A stretch of DNA of 33,261 nt from Cytophagales bacterium (GTDB lineage Bacteria > Bacteroidota > Bacteroidia > Cytophagales > UBA9547): the NCBI GenBank assembly GCA_014376535.1, contig JACMRH010000440.1, forward strand, positions 1 to 33,261, read 5' to 3'. Under the pieces are notes generated by a model. The model saw nothing but the letters and a program-made list of their open reading frames with translations, searched no databases and was not told where the DNA came from. A program made the position numbers and the translations under genes. Each line of letters begins with the position of its first letter. Positions within the stretch are counted from its first letter, which is position 1. This document shows, in pieces, positions 1 to 9,263 of the stretch.

Positions 1-3000
1 AGGGAACTGGAATTACATTCCAATCTGATAAAACACTCTCATGATCTAATATGTGTAGCTGATAGGGATGGCAATTTCAAGACTATCAACCCAATGTTTA
101 GCACAGTTTTAGGTTGGCAGGAAAATGAACTACAAACTGTGTCGTTTTTTGATTTGGTACATCCAGGCGATTTTAAAAACACAAAGTCCAATTTTGATTT
201 GATTTACAAAGGCAATAAAAGTGCCAAATTCATAAATCGCTACAAAACAAAAGACGGCAATTATTCAATACTGGAATGGGTATCAAATACAGATAAGGTT
301 AATGGCGATATTTTCTGTATTGCAAGGGATATCACAAAAAGAAAGGAGCTTGAAAATAAAGCAAGGAATCTTTCTGAATTTCAAAACATCCTGCTAAACA
401 GTACTGAATATTCCATAATCTCTACTGATCCTGAAGGTACAATCAAAAGCTTTAATAAAGGAGCCGAAAAACTATTAGGATATAAAGCGAAAGAAGTAAT
501 AAAAATACAAAACCCTGCCATTTTTCACGACCAGAAAGAAATTATTAGCAGAGCAAATGTCCTTTCGCTGGAATTTGGAATAGATATACAACCAGGTTTT
601 GATGTTTTTATCTGGAAAGCCAAATCAGGAAGTGCTGATGTAAACGAATGGACATATATACATAAGGACGGCACACGCAGAACTGTTGAATTAAGTGTTA
701 CCTCTCTTAAAAACAATAACGAAGAGATATCCGGTTATATGGGAATAGCCAAGGATATCTCTGATCAAAAAAGAGCTGAAGAAGAACTTTTAATAACCAG
801 AAACAGGTTAAAGACCACCTTTAATACTATGAGTGAAGGCATAGTTATTCAGGATTCAAGTGGTGCAATTATATCATCCAACTCTGCAGCTGAAAAAATA
901 CTGGGCCTCAGTGAAGATCAAATGTCAGGAAAAAAATCTGTTGATGCATTGTGGAGATGCATTCATGAAGATGGAAGTCCTTTTTCCGGCGATACGCATC
1001 CTTCAATGGAAGCTTTACGAACAGGAAAATCAGTGCACAATGCAACCATGGGAGTATACAAACCAGATGGAAGCTTGTGCTGGATCAATATTAATGCTGA
1101 TATCTTAAAAGAAACGAATGGAGTAGTTTGCACTTTTTCTGATATTACATCGCGCAGACAAGCGGAAGAAAAACTCAAATCAAACGAGGCTTTTTTAAGG
1201 ATTGTGACAGATTCACTCCCAAACATGATCGGATACTGGACTTCAGATCTGTATTGTGCTTTTGCAAATAAGTATTACATGGAAACTTATGGCAAAACCA
1301 GTAAGGACCCCATTGGAATTAGCATGAAAGACCTTTTGGGAAATGAAATTTTCGCCAATAATCTCCCATATATTCAAAGAGTACTCGCAGGCGAAAAGCT
1401 GAATTATGAACGGATGATTGTTAATTCTAATGGAGAGAATGAGTTTTTATGGGTCCACCTTATTCCTAATATTGAAATCGGTATAGTAAAAGGCTTTTTT
1501 ATGATATTAACCAATATCACTGAATTAAAAAATTACCAGAATAAATTAGAACATTTAAATATTGAGCTAAAAGAAAGAACAAAACAAGCAGAAGCTGCCA
1601 GTATTGCCAAATCTGAATTTCTTGCGAACATGAGCCATGAGATCAGAACTCCATTAAATGGAGTGATCGGATTTTCAGAGCTTTTGATGAAAACACAGCT
1701 TAATATCAGTCAGGAGCAATACGTATCTGCTGTATGGCAATCAGCAAACCAACTCCTTGATGTGATAAACGACATACTGGATTTTTCTAAAATTGAAGCC
1801 GGGAAACTTGAACTTGATATTGACAAGACTGATCTCATTGAAATTGGAAGCCAGGCGGCTGACATGATCAAATTTCAGGCGCAGAAAAAAGGACTCGAAA
1901 TTTTACTGAATATCTTACCAGATGTACCGGGTTTTATCTGGGCTGATGCTATCCGTATAAAACAAATCCTGGTGAATCTGCTAAGTAATGCTGCCAAGTT
2001 CACAAAAGATGGTGAAATAGAATTTAAAGTAGAAATCCTGGAAAAAATATCGCCGGATAGTTCAAAACTTCGCTTTTCGGTAAGGGATACAGGCATAGGA
2101 ATCGACCCTAAAAATATTGATAAAATATTCATTTCCTTTTCGCAGGAAGATTCATCTACTACTCGCAAATATGGCGGTACAGGCCTGGGATTAACAATTT
2201 CAAACAAGCTGCTTGAATTAATGAATAGCAAACTTGAAGTTAAAAGTGAACAGGGCACGGGTAGTACTTTCTATTTTGATCTTGTCTTACAAACAAGTTA
2301 CGGAGATACTTTTAAATTCGATAATACAGAAATTATAAAGAATGTTCTTATTGTGGATGATAACGAGAGCAATCGTGCCATACTAAAAGACATGCTCAGT
2401 ATAAAAAGGATAAATTCAGATGAGGCCAGTAATGGATTGGAAGCTCTGGAGATGCTTTCAAAAGGCAAAAAATACGATACTATCATTATGGACTTCCACA
2501 TGCCTTACCTGAATGGAATAGAAACAGTTAGAAAATTAAATTCTTCTGATTCCATCCCACAACATCAAATTATTTTACTACATAGTTCTTCAGACGATAA
2601 AGATATTTTCAGTGCTTGTAATGAATTGAAAATAAAACACAGATTGGTGAAACCAATTAAAATGCATCAGCTATTCGATGTGCTTTCCAAAATTCAGATT
2701 ACCGATATATCACCAAAAAGGATAAAGCCCAATAGTCAACAGGAAAGGTTATTGTCGAATGCACCATTCACAATATTGGTTTCGGATGATAATAAAATGA
2801 ATATTCTGCTGGTAAAAACAATGTTGAAAGAAATCCTTCCTTCAGCAAAAATCCTGGAAGCCTATAGTGGAAATGAAACAATAGACCTCTATAAGCAGAA
2901 TGGAGCTGACATTATTCTCATGGACATCCAAATGCCCGAAATGAATGGGTATGAGGCAACTGAGGAAATCAGAAAATTGCAGAAGGAGAGAATACCAATT

Positions 3001-3477
3001 ATTGCGCTAACAGCAGGAATAATAAAAGGAGAAAAAGAAAAGTGTATTGAAGCAGGAATGGATGATTATATGAGTAAACCCATTTCAGAAACCGGGCTTA
3101 AACAAATGCTCGCTAAATGGTTAAATATTCAGGAAGATAAAAATCTCCTTGTTAAAAAGTTAAAAATTGTAATACCGGAAACCAAAATTGAAATTAACAA
3201 AAGTGATCTGATTGAATCTATTCAATTTATCCGACACAAGACAGACCAGATTAAAGAAAGCGTAAAACAAAACAATCTGATACTTATTATACTATATGCT
3301 CATCAGTTAAAAGAAAAAGCAATAAGTATGGAATTTATGAGTATTAAAACAGCAGCAACTGAGCTGGAAAATATCAGCAATACAGGAGATGTAATTATCC
3401 CGGTGTTGCTGGCTGAAATAGACGCAGGATTAATGGAAATAGAAAAAAATCTAAATCCTGAATCGCTACATAAATAG
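1..3477 (+). CDS. Hybrid sensor histidine kinase, four PAS domains, two receivers and HPt (5' end cut by window)
   Basis: A multistep phosphorelay kinase. The frame is open from base 1, where residues before the first ATG at 94 already read as PAS sequence, so the true start lies outside the window. In order: PAS (about 16-330), PAS (370-770), PAS (800-1160), PAS (1190-1530), HisKA with MSHEIRTP (His codon 1636-1638), HATPase with N, DTGIGI and GGTGLGL motifs (1940-2290), receiver 1 (VDDN; Asp codon 2491-2493 in MDFHMP), receiver 2 (SDDN; Asp codon 2923-2925 in MDIQMP), and a C-terminal HPt-like helix bundle with AHQLK (His codon 3301-3303). No membrane segment is visible, so it looks cytosolic in the part seen. 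All phosphotransfer residues are present. The stimulus is unknown. It converges with the next kinase 9 bp away. Confidence 0.93.
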   Translation, partial: RELELHSNLIKHSHDLICVADRDGNFKTINPMFSTVLGWQENELQTVSFFDLVHPGDFKNTKSNFDLIYKGNKSAKFINRYKTKDGNYSILEWVSNTDKVNGDIFCIARDITKRKELENKARNLSEFQNILLNSTEYSIISTDPEGTIKSFNKGAEKLLGYKAKEVIKIQNPAIFHDQKEIISRANVLSLEFGIDIQPGFDVFIWKAKSGSADVNEWTYIHKDGTRRTVELSVTSLKNNNEEISGYMGIAKDISDQKRAEEELLITRNRLKTTFNTMSEGIVIQDSSGAIISSNSAAEKILGLSEDQMSGKKSVDALWRCIHEDGSPFSGDTHPSMEALRTGKSVHNATMGVYKPDGSLCWININADILKETNGVVCTFSDITSRRQAEEKLKSNEAFLRIVTDSLPNMIGYWTSDLYCAFANKYYMETYGKTSKDPIGISMKDLLGNEIFANNLPYIQRVLAGEKLNYERMIVNSNGENEFLWVHLIPNIEIGIVKGFFMILTNITELKNYQNKLEHLNIELKERTKQAEAASIAKSEFLANMSHEIRTPLNGVIGFSELLMKTQLNISQEQYVSAVWQSANQLLDVINDILDFSKIEAGKLELDIDKTDLIEIGSQAADMIKFQAQKKGLEILLNILPDVPGFIWADAIRIKQILVNLLSNAAKFTKDGEIEFKVEILEKISPDSSKLRFSVRDTGIGIDPKNIDKIFISFSQEDSSTTRKYGGTGLGLTISNKLLELMNSKLEVKSEQGTGSTFYFDLVLQTSYGDTFKFDNTEIIKNVLIVDDNESNRAILKDMLSIKRINSDEASNGLEALEMLSKGKKYDTIIMDFHMPYLNGIETVRKLNSSDSIPQHQIILLHSSSDDKDIFSACNELKIKHRLVKPIKMHQLFDVLSKIQITDISPKRIKPNSQQERLLSNAPFTILVSDDNKMNILLVKTMLKEILPSAKILEAYSGNETIDLYKQNGADIILMDIQMPEMNGYEATEEIRKLQKERIPIIALTAGIIKGEKEKCIEAGMDDYMSKPISETGLKQMLAKWLNIQEDKNLLVKKLKIVIPETKIEINKSDLIESIQFIRHKTDQIKESVKQNNLILIILYAHQLKEKAISMEFMSIKTAATELENISNTGDVIIPVLLAEIDAGLMEIEKNLNPESLHK

Positions 3478-3486
3478 TAAAAGAAT

Positions 3487-6312
3487 TCAGGATAGTTTGG
3501 ATTTAAACTGATTTACAATATCAGTCAGCATGTCTATTACTTCATTTGATAAACTGGTCAACAATTCATTGTCTTTTCCTGCATTTGCATAATCTTCAAG
3601 GCTTTGAATAGGCACCTTCAATTGTTCAATCCCCATCGCATTGATCGTTGTTTTTAGCTTATGTGCTGTTACTGAAATACTTCCTGCATTTTTCTTACGA
3701 CATGCTTCTGCCAGTTTCTCAACAGATTCAGGAACCGTATCTATAAAAATTCTTAAAAGCTTCTTTTCGAATTCCTTATTTCCGTTGGAGATAAGGTGAA
3801 GGTTGGTAAAATCATAAACCCTCTTTGTTACTTTATTATCGGGGATCCTGTTCTTTGCTTCCTCTGGCAAAAGCTCAATAATTTTATTGTAGAGTTCAGC
3901 CTCATTAAATGGTTTAGAAACATAGTCGTTCATTCCAAGGGCTATAAACCTCTCCTTTTGTCCTTTCAAAGCATTAGCTGTGAGGGCAATTATGGGTATG
4001 GCTGACTTATTAAGTCCTCTGTTTCTGATCTCAATAGTAGCTTCTACCCCACCGAGCTCAGGCATTTGTATATCCATCAGTATAAGGTCATAGTCATTAT
4101 TTGTCCACATTTCAACGGCTTCAATCCCATTCCTGGCTGAATCTACTTCCATACCCCAGGATTTGAGGATTTCACAGGCAAGAAACTGGTTTATCTCATT
4201 GTCTTCTGCAAGAAGAATTTTAACCTGCTGCAATTTTTTAAACTCTGTCGCATTGTCAGTATTCAATGTATTTTGCTTGATTTCAATTCCTTTCTCATAA
4301 GTAAGATCAAAAGAAAATACCGAACCTTTTCCAAATTCACTTTGTACGAACATGTTCCCACCTTGCATTTCGACCAGATTTTTACATATAGGAAGCCCCA
4401 GTCCTGTCCCTCCGAACTTTCTGGTTGTATCGTTTTGCGCCTGTGTGAAGCTGTTGAATATATCATTGAGTTTTGTCTGATGAATACCAATTCCTGTATC
4501 TTTTACTTCAAACAACATGTCTGTAGTATTGATTTTTTCTATTGCATGGATACAAAGCTCTACTTTACCATTTATGGTGAATTTTATAGCATTATTCAAC
4601 AGGTTTACCAGAACCTGAGTAAGGCGATAAGGATCACCATTGACAATTATTTTTTGCTTGGGCAATTTAGATAATAACAGAATTCCCTTTTCTTCAGCCT
4701 TATACGTAAGGGATTTCAGTGCATTTTTTGCAAGCTCAACAAGATCAAAATCAACATGCTCCAACTCCAGTCTTCCGGCTTCAATTTTGGCCAGGTCCAG
4801 GATATCATTGATAATTACAAGAAGGTTGTCAGCAGAATATTTTACTGCTTTTAAATATTCGACCTGCTTTCCTTTCAGTTCTGTTTTTTGCAAAAGGCTG
4901 GTCATTCCGATTATGCCGTTCAAAGGAGTCCGTATTTCGTGACTCATATTAGCAAGAAATATTTCCTTTGCTTTAGTAGCTTCCTCTGCGATTTCCTTTG
5001 CTTTTTTCAATGCTTCCTCCGTTTCTTTAACGTCAGTTACATCTGTATAACTTCCTAACATTCTGTAGGCTACTCCATTTTCATCTCGTAAAGCAAAACC
5101 CCGGCACATAATCCACTTTGTTTCCCCGTTTTTATGAAAAAAACGAAGTTTATAATAAAACGGGGAATCCTTTTCGAAATGATCCTTTAATATCTCCTGG
5201 GAAATTTTGAGATCTTCCGGATGCATGATTTTATACCACATGGTAATGTGGTTATCAAACTCATGGTCCTCATAACCGAACATCTGTTTCAGTCTTTTGT
5301 TAAAAAAAACGTAATTCGACTGTATATCCCAGTCCCATATACCATCATTAGTAGCTTCTACTACCAGCCGATAAAGCTCCTCGCTCTTTTTTAGCTCTTC
5401 TTCTATGTGTTTGCGTTCGGTAATGTTCAAGCCATATCCAAGTGCCATTTTCATTGTCCCATCCTGGTTCATTACCGGATATAATTTTCGAAGAAAATGA
5501 TTTACAACACCTTGTGGGTTCACCAGCCTCTCTTCCCACTCTATTTGCTTCCCGGTGTTTTTTACTTTATTAAACGTGTCTCTTCTTTCATTAGCCAGAG
5601 AAACAGGGCGGTTTCTGTATTCACAATAATCATAATCTGTTTTTCCTATGATCCATTTCCTGATTTCAGGATTCATTATCCCAACAGGATTTACAAACAG
5701 ATATTCATGGTCAGGATTGAATGCAGCTATGTCTGAGGGTATACAATTTAATATGTTCTCGTAAAATTCTTTCTGTTTATCAAGTTCTGCATTTGTATCT
5801 AATGCCAGTTTTTCTGCATTTTTCATCTGAGTTATATCCTGATAAACCCAATAATGACCCAGGTATAGGCCGTTATTATCTTTTACTGGGATATAATCCC
5901 TTAATAGAAACCTGTTATCAGTCATGGTAAGTCCTTCAGCCAGAACTGGTTGTCTTTCATTCAGTATTAGGTTGATCCTTTCTACAAAAGCATCACTATT
6001 CTTAAACATATGCTTAACTTGTTCAGCTGATTGTGAGCAATCTGCACCTACAAGCATGTCCGGCGAAACTGAAATATTAAACAGCTCACAAAAACGGTCA
6101 TTGGTAATAACAATTTGCCTTTGCTCATTTTCAAGAAGGAGAGCATACTGAAATCCGTGAACCAAAGTATACAGTTGCGATTTCAGGTAGAATGAATCGC
6201 CTGAAACATCACCTGATAGCTTTAATTTATAATTATCTCTTTCTTTCTGTAATTCTTCCAGTTGCTTTTTTAATTCCTGATTTTCATTCAGAAGAAATTC
6301 CTGTGATAGCAT
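3487..6312 (-). CDS. Hybrid sensor histidine kinase, three PAS domains, receiver and HPt
   Basis: A 941-residue phosphorelay kinase. It opens with a hydrophilic coiled coil (residues about 5-32), then three PAS modules; the last, with GIWDWDIQ, is of the PAS_3 type with a PAC segment. A linker coiled coil leads to HisKA (MSHEIRTP, His codon 4939-4941), HATPase (NLLNNAIKFT, DTGIGI, GGTGLGL), one receiver (AEDN; Asp codon 4072-4074 in MDIQMP; Lys in SKPF) and an HPt domain with TAHKLK (His codon 3661-3663). No membrane helix is seen, so sensing is probably cytosolic. Compared with the kinase it converges on, it has one receiver instead of two and a canonical HPt. No response regulator or target operon adjoins, so its output cannot be inferred. 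Confidence 0.93.
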   Translation of the reverse strand: MLSQEFLLNENQELKKQLEELQKERDNYKLKLSGDVSGDSFYLKSQLYTLVHGFQYALLLENEQRQIVITNDRFCELFNISVSPDMLVGADCSQSAEQVKHMFKNSDAFVERINLILNERQPVLAEGLTMTDNRFLLRDYIPVKDNNGLYLGHYWVYQDITQMKNAEKLALDTNAELDKQKEFYENILNCIPSDIAAFNPDHEYLFVNPVGIMNPEIRKWIIGKTDYDYCEYRNRPVSLANERRDTFNKVKNTGKQIEWEERLVNPQGVVNHFLRKLYPVMNQDGTMKMALGYGLNITERKHIEEELKKSEELYRLVVEATNDGIWDWDIQSNYVFFNKRLKQMFGYEDHEFDNHITMWYKIMHPEDLKISQEILKDHFEKDSPFYYKLRFFHKNGETKWIMCRGFALRDENGVAYRMLGSYTDVTDVKETEEALKKAKEIAEEATKAKEIFLANMSHEIRTPLNGIIGMTSLLQKTELKGKQVEYLKAVKYSADNLLVIINDILDLAKIEAGRLELEHVDFDLVELAKNALKSLTYKAEEKGILLLSKLPKQKIIVNGDPYRLTQVLVNLLNNAIKFTINGKVELCIHAIEKINTTDMLFEVKDTGIGIHQTKLNDIFNSFTQAQNDTTRKFGGTGLGLPICKNLVEMQGGNMFVQSEFGKGSVFSFDLTYEKGIEIKQNTLNTDNATEFKKLQQVKILLAEDNEINQFLACEILKSWGMEVDSARNGIEAVEMWTNNDYDLILMDIQMPELGGVEATIEIRNRGLNKSAIPIIALTANALKGQKERFIALGMNDYVSKPFNEAELYNKIIELLPEEAKNRIPDNKVTKRVYDFTNLHLISNGNKEFEKKLLRIFIDTVPESVEKLAEACRKKNAGSISVTAHKLKTTINAMGIEQLKVPIQSLEDYANAGKDNELLTSLSNEVIDMLTDIVNQFKSKLS

Positions 6313-6705
6313 AATAATTTGAACTACTTATTCTAACGTTTTAAAGAATGCATAGTTCAATAAAAATTCAGACAAGGCATGTGAAGCGTTGGCAAGTGTG
6401 GTGGCTGAACATGCCCATGCCCAAAGCTAAAGTCTGGTTTGCGTGATGGCTAAATGGATGGTGATTGCAGGAGTGACAAGGTAAGCTTGGCAAATGAGGG
6501 TTAGATTTAGCTTGCCACTCCTGCCACATTGGATTTAATTGAATTGGTTTTTGTGTAAGCAGCTTGCCGACCTGGGGAGGTTGGCTGCGAGGTAAGGTGC
6601 TTGTAATAAAGTTAGAATGGTGTTGTCTATATTTCTATATAGAAAAAAATTAATGCTTAATCATCTTTTTAATATTTCCTACTTTTAGAGCCTCAACCAC
6701 TTAAA
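6313..6705. other. Structured non-coding stretch at the left edge of the accessory island
   Basis: No credible gene is seen here. The middle (about 6375-6600) is visibly richer in G and C than its surroundings and holds several inverted repeats. The clearest has a 17-nt left arm (6467-6483) that matches the complement of a right arm (6508-6524) with two mismatches around a 24-nt spacer. A smaller ACCT/AGGT hairpin lies near 6570. The region separates an intact kinase from decayed genes, so it may be a boundary or recombination remnant, but that is inference. Confidence 0.45.
6467..6524. repeat. Imperfect inverted repeat, 17-nt arms
   Basis: The left arm begins GCAGGAGTG and the right arm ends CACTCCTGC. 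Arms of 17 nt pair with two mismatches around a 24-nt spacer. No T-tract follows, so it does not look like a simple intrinsic terminator. Confidence 0.5.
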
Positions 6706-6945
6706 ATGAATCTCAACAAACCATTACTCGAAGAAATTTAATAAACAGATAAGATTTAGATTCCGGTTTTTCAAAGGCATTATGTCTGGGGTGAACAGGA
6801 ACAATGGAAGCCTTTGTGGGAAGATTTTGAAAACAAGTTAAATGAAAGTTTAAATAATCAAAAGCTCCATCCTCATTACACAGGCTCTATTGTTCTCAAT
6901 TTAAAAAGTTGCAAAATAAGGAAAATATGGTGGTTTGGGAAATAG
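6706..6945 (+). pseudogene. DUF262 (GmrSD-like) N-terminal remnant with stop codons
   Basis: Reading one frame from ATG 6706 gives a short N-terminus ending in LLEEI, stops at 6739, 6742 and 6757, then IPVFQRHYVWGE, a WKPLWEDFE segment and HYTGSIVL before a final stop at 6943. The pattern of I-P-x-(F/Y)-Q-R-x-Y-V-W, an acidic helix and then (Y/F)xGSIVL is the signature start of DUF262 proteins, ParB-fold nucleases related to the GmrSD type IV restriction family. The usual DGQQR motif further on is not found, so the gene is both interrupted and truncated. It is best read as a dead fragment of a defence or restriction gene. The family call rests on motif memory. Confidence 0.62.
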
Positions 6946-7069
6946 GAGGATGAAACTATCTTAAGTTAAACGGCATAAAATATCACATCTTAGATATAAT
7001 ATTCAATAGGTAATTTACCTTTAATATGATAAATAATAGTAGTATTGTATACCAAAATTTAAACATATC

Positions 7070-7474
7070 ATGGTAGCATTTAATACTCTATGGACTAATC
7101 ACCCAGGTTGAACAGACCCTTGTAGTTTTGAACATCAATGTGCAGTAAGAATGGGTGTAGCATTAGAAAAGTCTAAAGTTGACATGAGTACTTTTCATGG
7201 AGCAAGGTGTTGGCAAGGACATGCGCCAAAGCATATTTTAAGAGCTCAGGAACTTGCCGATTGGATTAGCAGAAAACCTCATTATTTTGGTACAACATCA
7301 ACCTATAAAAATGTTACTCAGGCAAAATTCAGTGGTAAAAAAGGCATTCTGTTTATTCAACATGGCTGGGGGGCAACGGACCATATAGATCTATGGGATG
7401 GAACAAGTATGAAGGTGGGTGAACCGGAATATTTTTCTTTAGGAAAGGAAGTTTGGTTTTGGAAATTAAATTAA
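7070..7474 (+). pseudogene. Tae4-family T6SS peptidoglycan amidase effector, interrupted by TGA
   Basis: The frame starts at ATG 7070, reads FNTLWTNHPG, meets TGA at 7109-7111 (codon 14), then continues with PCSFEHQCAVRMGVAL, an HGARCW segment, HILRAQELADWI, GKKGILF and DHIDLWDG. This order is typical of Tae4 amidases (NlpC/P60-like), which cleave peptidoglycan cross-links after delivery by type VI secretion. The expected catalytic residues are present: Cys codon 7139-7141 (residue 24), His codon 7382-7384 and Asp 7388-7390 in HIDLW. Restarting at ATG 7151 would give 107 residues without the catalytic Cys, so that product should be inactive. No other T6SS gene is in the window. A sequencing error at the TGA is possible. 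A lipoprotein gene follows 4 nt later, a natural place for immunity. Confidence 0.75.
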
Positions 7475-7478
7475 TACT

Positions 7479-7952
7479 ATGAAATTTTTAAAAGGATTTA
7501 CCTTTTTACTGGTTATTCTTCAATCCTGTTCCTTAGATAGGGATACAAGTGAAATTACTGATAGTTACACAGTTGGGGAGACAAAACTGGATTTAGTAAA
7601 AGAAAACGATTCAACAGCTTTTTTAAATATTACAAGAGAAGGGATTGTTACACAGAATAAATTAAAAATAAAACCACCATGCTACTTTTTAAGAAAAGGA
7701 GGTAAAGTACAGGATTATTCTTTTTTAGGTGTTGAAGCACAACATGTGTTAATTGTGGCAGGAACGATGGCAACCAAGGATAGGAAAAAAAAATTTAGTC
7801 TTAAAAACGAAGAAGTGTGCGGATCAGAAGCGCAAGGTATTGTGTTTGAATATGAGAAAGTAAAAGTAACAGAGAAAGTGTTCTCTGGTAATGTTTATTG
7901 TAAAGATTTGGGGGTTGACAACCTTTACTTTTGGAATGCTTCTCATAACTAA
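7479..7952 (+). CDS. Lipoprotein, candidate immunity partner of the Tae4 remnant; possibly truncated
   Basis: The 157-residue product has an N-terminal hydrophobic segment and a lipobox (LQSC, lipidated Cys about residue 17), so it should be anchored facing the periplasm or outer membrane, where a protein blocking a peptidoglycan amidase would have to act. It starts 4 nt after the amidase frame, so the two were probably co-transcribed. The rest is beta-rich and contains further Cys residues. I recognise no family and see no proof of Tai4 homology; the immunity role is inferred from position and export. The TAA at 7950-7952 is followed by 37 open codons in the same frame to 8066, which read like protein (DIMRYPMLGF, ANWKTEIK), so the gene may once have been longer. 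Confidence 0.6.
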   Translation: MKFLKGFTFLLVILQSCSLDRDTSEITDSYTVGETKLDLVKENDSTAFLNITREGIVTQNKLKIKPPCYFLRKGGKVQDYSFLGVEAQHVLIVAGTMATKDRKKKFSLKNEEVCGSEAQGIVFEYEKVKVTEKVFSGNVYCKDLGVDNLYFWNASHN

Positions 7953-8066
7953 ATTCTTTTAAAGGATATAATGCGATATCCTATGCTGGGCTTTGTATAT
8001 CTCGATGTCATAGGTGGCAATGATGAATTGAAAATTACAGCCAATTGGAAAACTGAAATAAAATAA
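7953..8066 (+). pseudogene. In-frame continuation of the preceding lipoprotein after a stop codon
   Basis: These codons are in the same frame as the upstream lipoprotein and stay open until TAA at 8064-8066. The translation (for example GFVYLDVIGG) looks like real protein with alternating hydrophobic residues, not random AT-rich sequence. Either the upstream TAA is a recent nonsense mutation, or this is the tail of another lost gene. An internal ATG at 7971 could start a 31-residue peptide, but no support for that is seen. Confidence 0.4.
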
Positions 8067-8069
8067 TAG

Positions 8070-8459
8070 ATGAAATCTATATTTTTAATATTGAGCCTTT
8101 TTGGAATAGCTGGGTTTATGCAATCTTGTGATTTTGGGCATCAACAAGACAAAGTAGACGAATTTTATACTACAAAAAGATTCAGAGATATTCCTTCAAT
8201 ACCTTTAATCAAACCATTGAAATTGAGATTTGATAGAATACCTAATAAATGGTATTTAGAAATTCCCTCCTCCTTTAAAAACCAAATGAACATTGACTCT
8301 GTAATCGGGATTGGAGTTGAGCATCCATTTGTATACGGTGAAATATTCCCGTCTAAATTTTATAGTGAAGATTATAAAAATGGTGATTTAATGATTGTAA
8401 ATAATTACAATACAGTTTACGGCCCGAATCTTTCAATGTGCTTCATTGCTGTATTCTGA
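8070..8459 (+). pseudogene. Lipoprotein of unknown function, 3' end replaced at a deletion junction
   Basis: The N-terminus is a lipoprotein signal ending in MQSC (lipidated Cys about residue 20). The body (about residues 21-118) is rich in Phe, Tyr and Ile, with segments such as YLEIPSSF and VEHPFVYGEIF; no family is recognised. The last dozen residues, from about 8420, are an antisense read of the recombinase gene that begins on the other strand at the same point, so the native C-terminus has been lost. It begins 3 nt after the preceding frame ends and may have been part of the same effector/immunity-like operon. Stability and function of the product are doubtful. Confidence 0.6.
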
Positions 8460-9001
8460 CCACATGGTTTCTGATGATCCGTTGGCTGATGGGCTTTGAG
8501 AAACATTTCAAAATCCACTAAGAACTTGTAGTTCAGTTGCGAAAGGAAAATATCAGAAGTCCGGAGATGCTTATCCAGGAACATTGTGATATACTTTTGT
8601 GTAGTTCCGTAGTTCTTTAATGTTCCCCATTCCAATTGGGTTTTCATAATATCGTTATGGTAGTTTATTAAAGAGACGAGACTTTGTTGATTGGCTGAAA
8701 TTCCCAAATAAGCATTTTTTAATCCATCTGCCGTTACTAGTTCGTTTTTAGCGAGCTTTTCCCGGTAGTGCTCAAATATCTTCGCCTCAATCTGCTTTAA
8801 ATAGTTATTGATAGTTCGCGCTCCTTCACTATTGCCTTTCGCCTTTCCGTTGTCCCAAAGGCTTTCTAAAACGGTGCGTTTAATTGAGAACTCTGCCCTT
8901 TGAGAATTGACGGTTATACCGCAATAGATAAATAGTTCTTGTTTAATGCCTTTAGAGGGTCTTACAATAAAAGCTGTGCTATACGTTGTTCTAGTTTCCA
9001 T
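8417..9001 (-). pseudogene. Tyrosine recombinase (phage-type integrase), C-terminal catalytic domain missing
   Basis: The start is taken at ATG 9001 (METRTTYSTAFIVR), the usual opening of Bacteroidota integrases; a GTG at 9034 is also in frame. The 194 residues cover the arm-binding domain (beta strands with IYCGITVNSQRAEFS), a helical linker and the SAM-like core-binding domain (about residues 100-185), ending NTAMKHIERF followed by two foreign codons and a stop. Family members run to roughly 400 residues; the R-H-R-Y catalytic domain is absent, so no strand exchange is possible. It lies downstream of the tRNA-Pro 3' end, the usual site for such integrases. It marks a former mobile element that probably brought in the island to its left. 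Confidence 0.85.
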
Positions 9002-9113
9002 ATTTTTTACTGCTTTTGGGTTGATTTTGTTCACCTACGATTGTTGGAAAGGTTACCAAATACGACCAAACAGTTTCAAATTAAATTACTGAATTTCAAT
9101 AACTTAACTCAAA

Positions 9114-9152
9114 TTTGGTGAGCTTTTTTGAACTTTCAAAAGACTCACCGAA
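9114..9152. repeat. Imperfect hairpin and repeated ACTCACC near the recombinase promoter side
   Basis: TTTGGTGAG (9114-9122) pairs with CTCACCGAA ending near 9152, with a partly paired inner section (CTTTTTTGAA against TTCAAAAG). ACTCACC recurs directly just beyond it. Between a tRNA 3' end and an integrase start, such repeats could be recombinase arm sites or a transcription stop; neither is shown. Confidence 0.35.
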
Positions 9153-9206
9153 TAACTCACCTATGCACTGAAAACTATTGAATAATATGAGGGGGGTATA
9201 AAACAA

Positions 9207-9240
9207 AAAACCCCCTAAATCATACGATTTAGGGGGTTTT
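9207..9240 (-). terminator. Intrinsic terminator of the tRNA-Ser/tRNA-Pro unit
   Basis: A perfect 15-bp stem (AAAACCCCCTAAATC and its complement) closes a 4-nt loop. It is followed by a U-run when read on the minus strand, directly after the 3' end of tRNA-Pro. It may also act on the other strand. Confidence 0.9.
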
Positions 9241-9263
9241 AGTAAGAGATGTTACTCTCTAAG

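Noticed and set aside
1875-2258. A 127-residue minus-strand frame inside the first kinase
   Set aside because: It is antisense to the conserved catalytic ATPase part and is a by-product of its codon use.
4273-4674. A 133-residue plus-strand frame inside the second kinase
   Set aside because: It is antisense to conserved HATPase coding sequence and has no protein-family features.
7151-7474. A complete 107-residue gene starting at ATG 7151
   Set aside because: Similarity to Tae4 extends upstream in the same frame across a TGA, and this start would omit the catalytic Cys.
6313-9263. A functional type VI secretion locus
   Set aside because: Only an interrupted effector-like gene and a possible immunity gene are seen; no structural T6SS gene is in the window.
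6313-9263. A direct repeat of the tRNA-Pro 3' end marking the outer end of the island
   Set aside because: Reading through the region by eye, no second copy was found.
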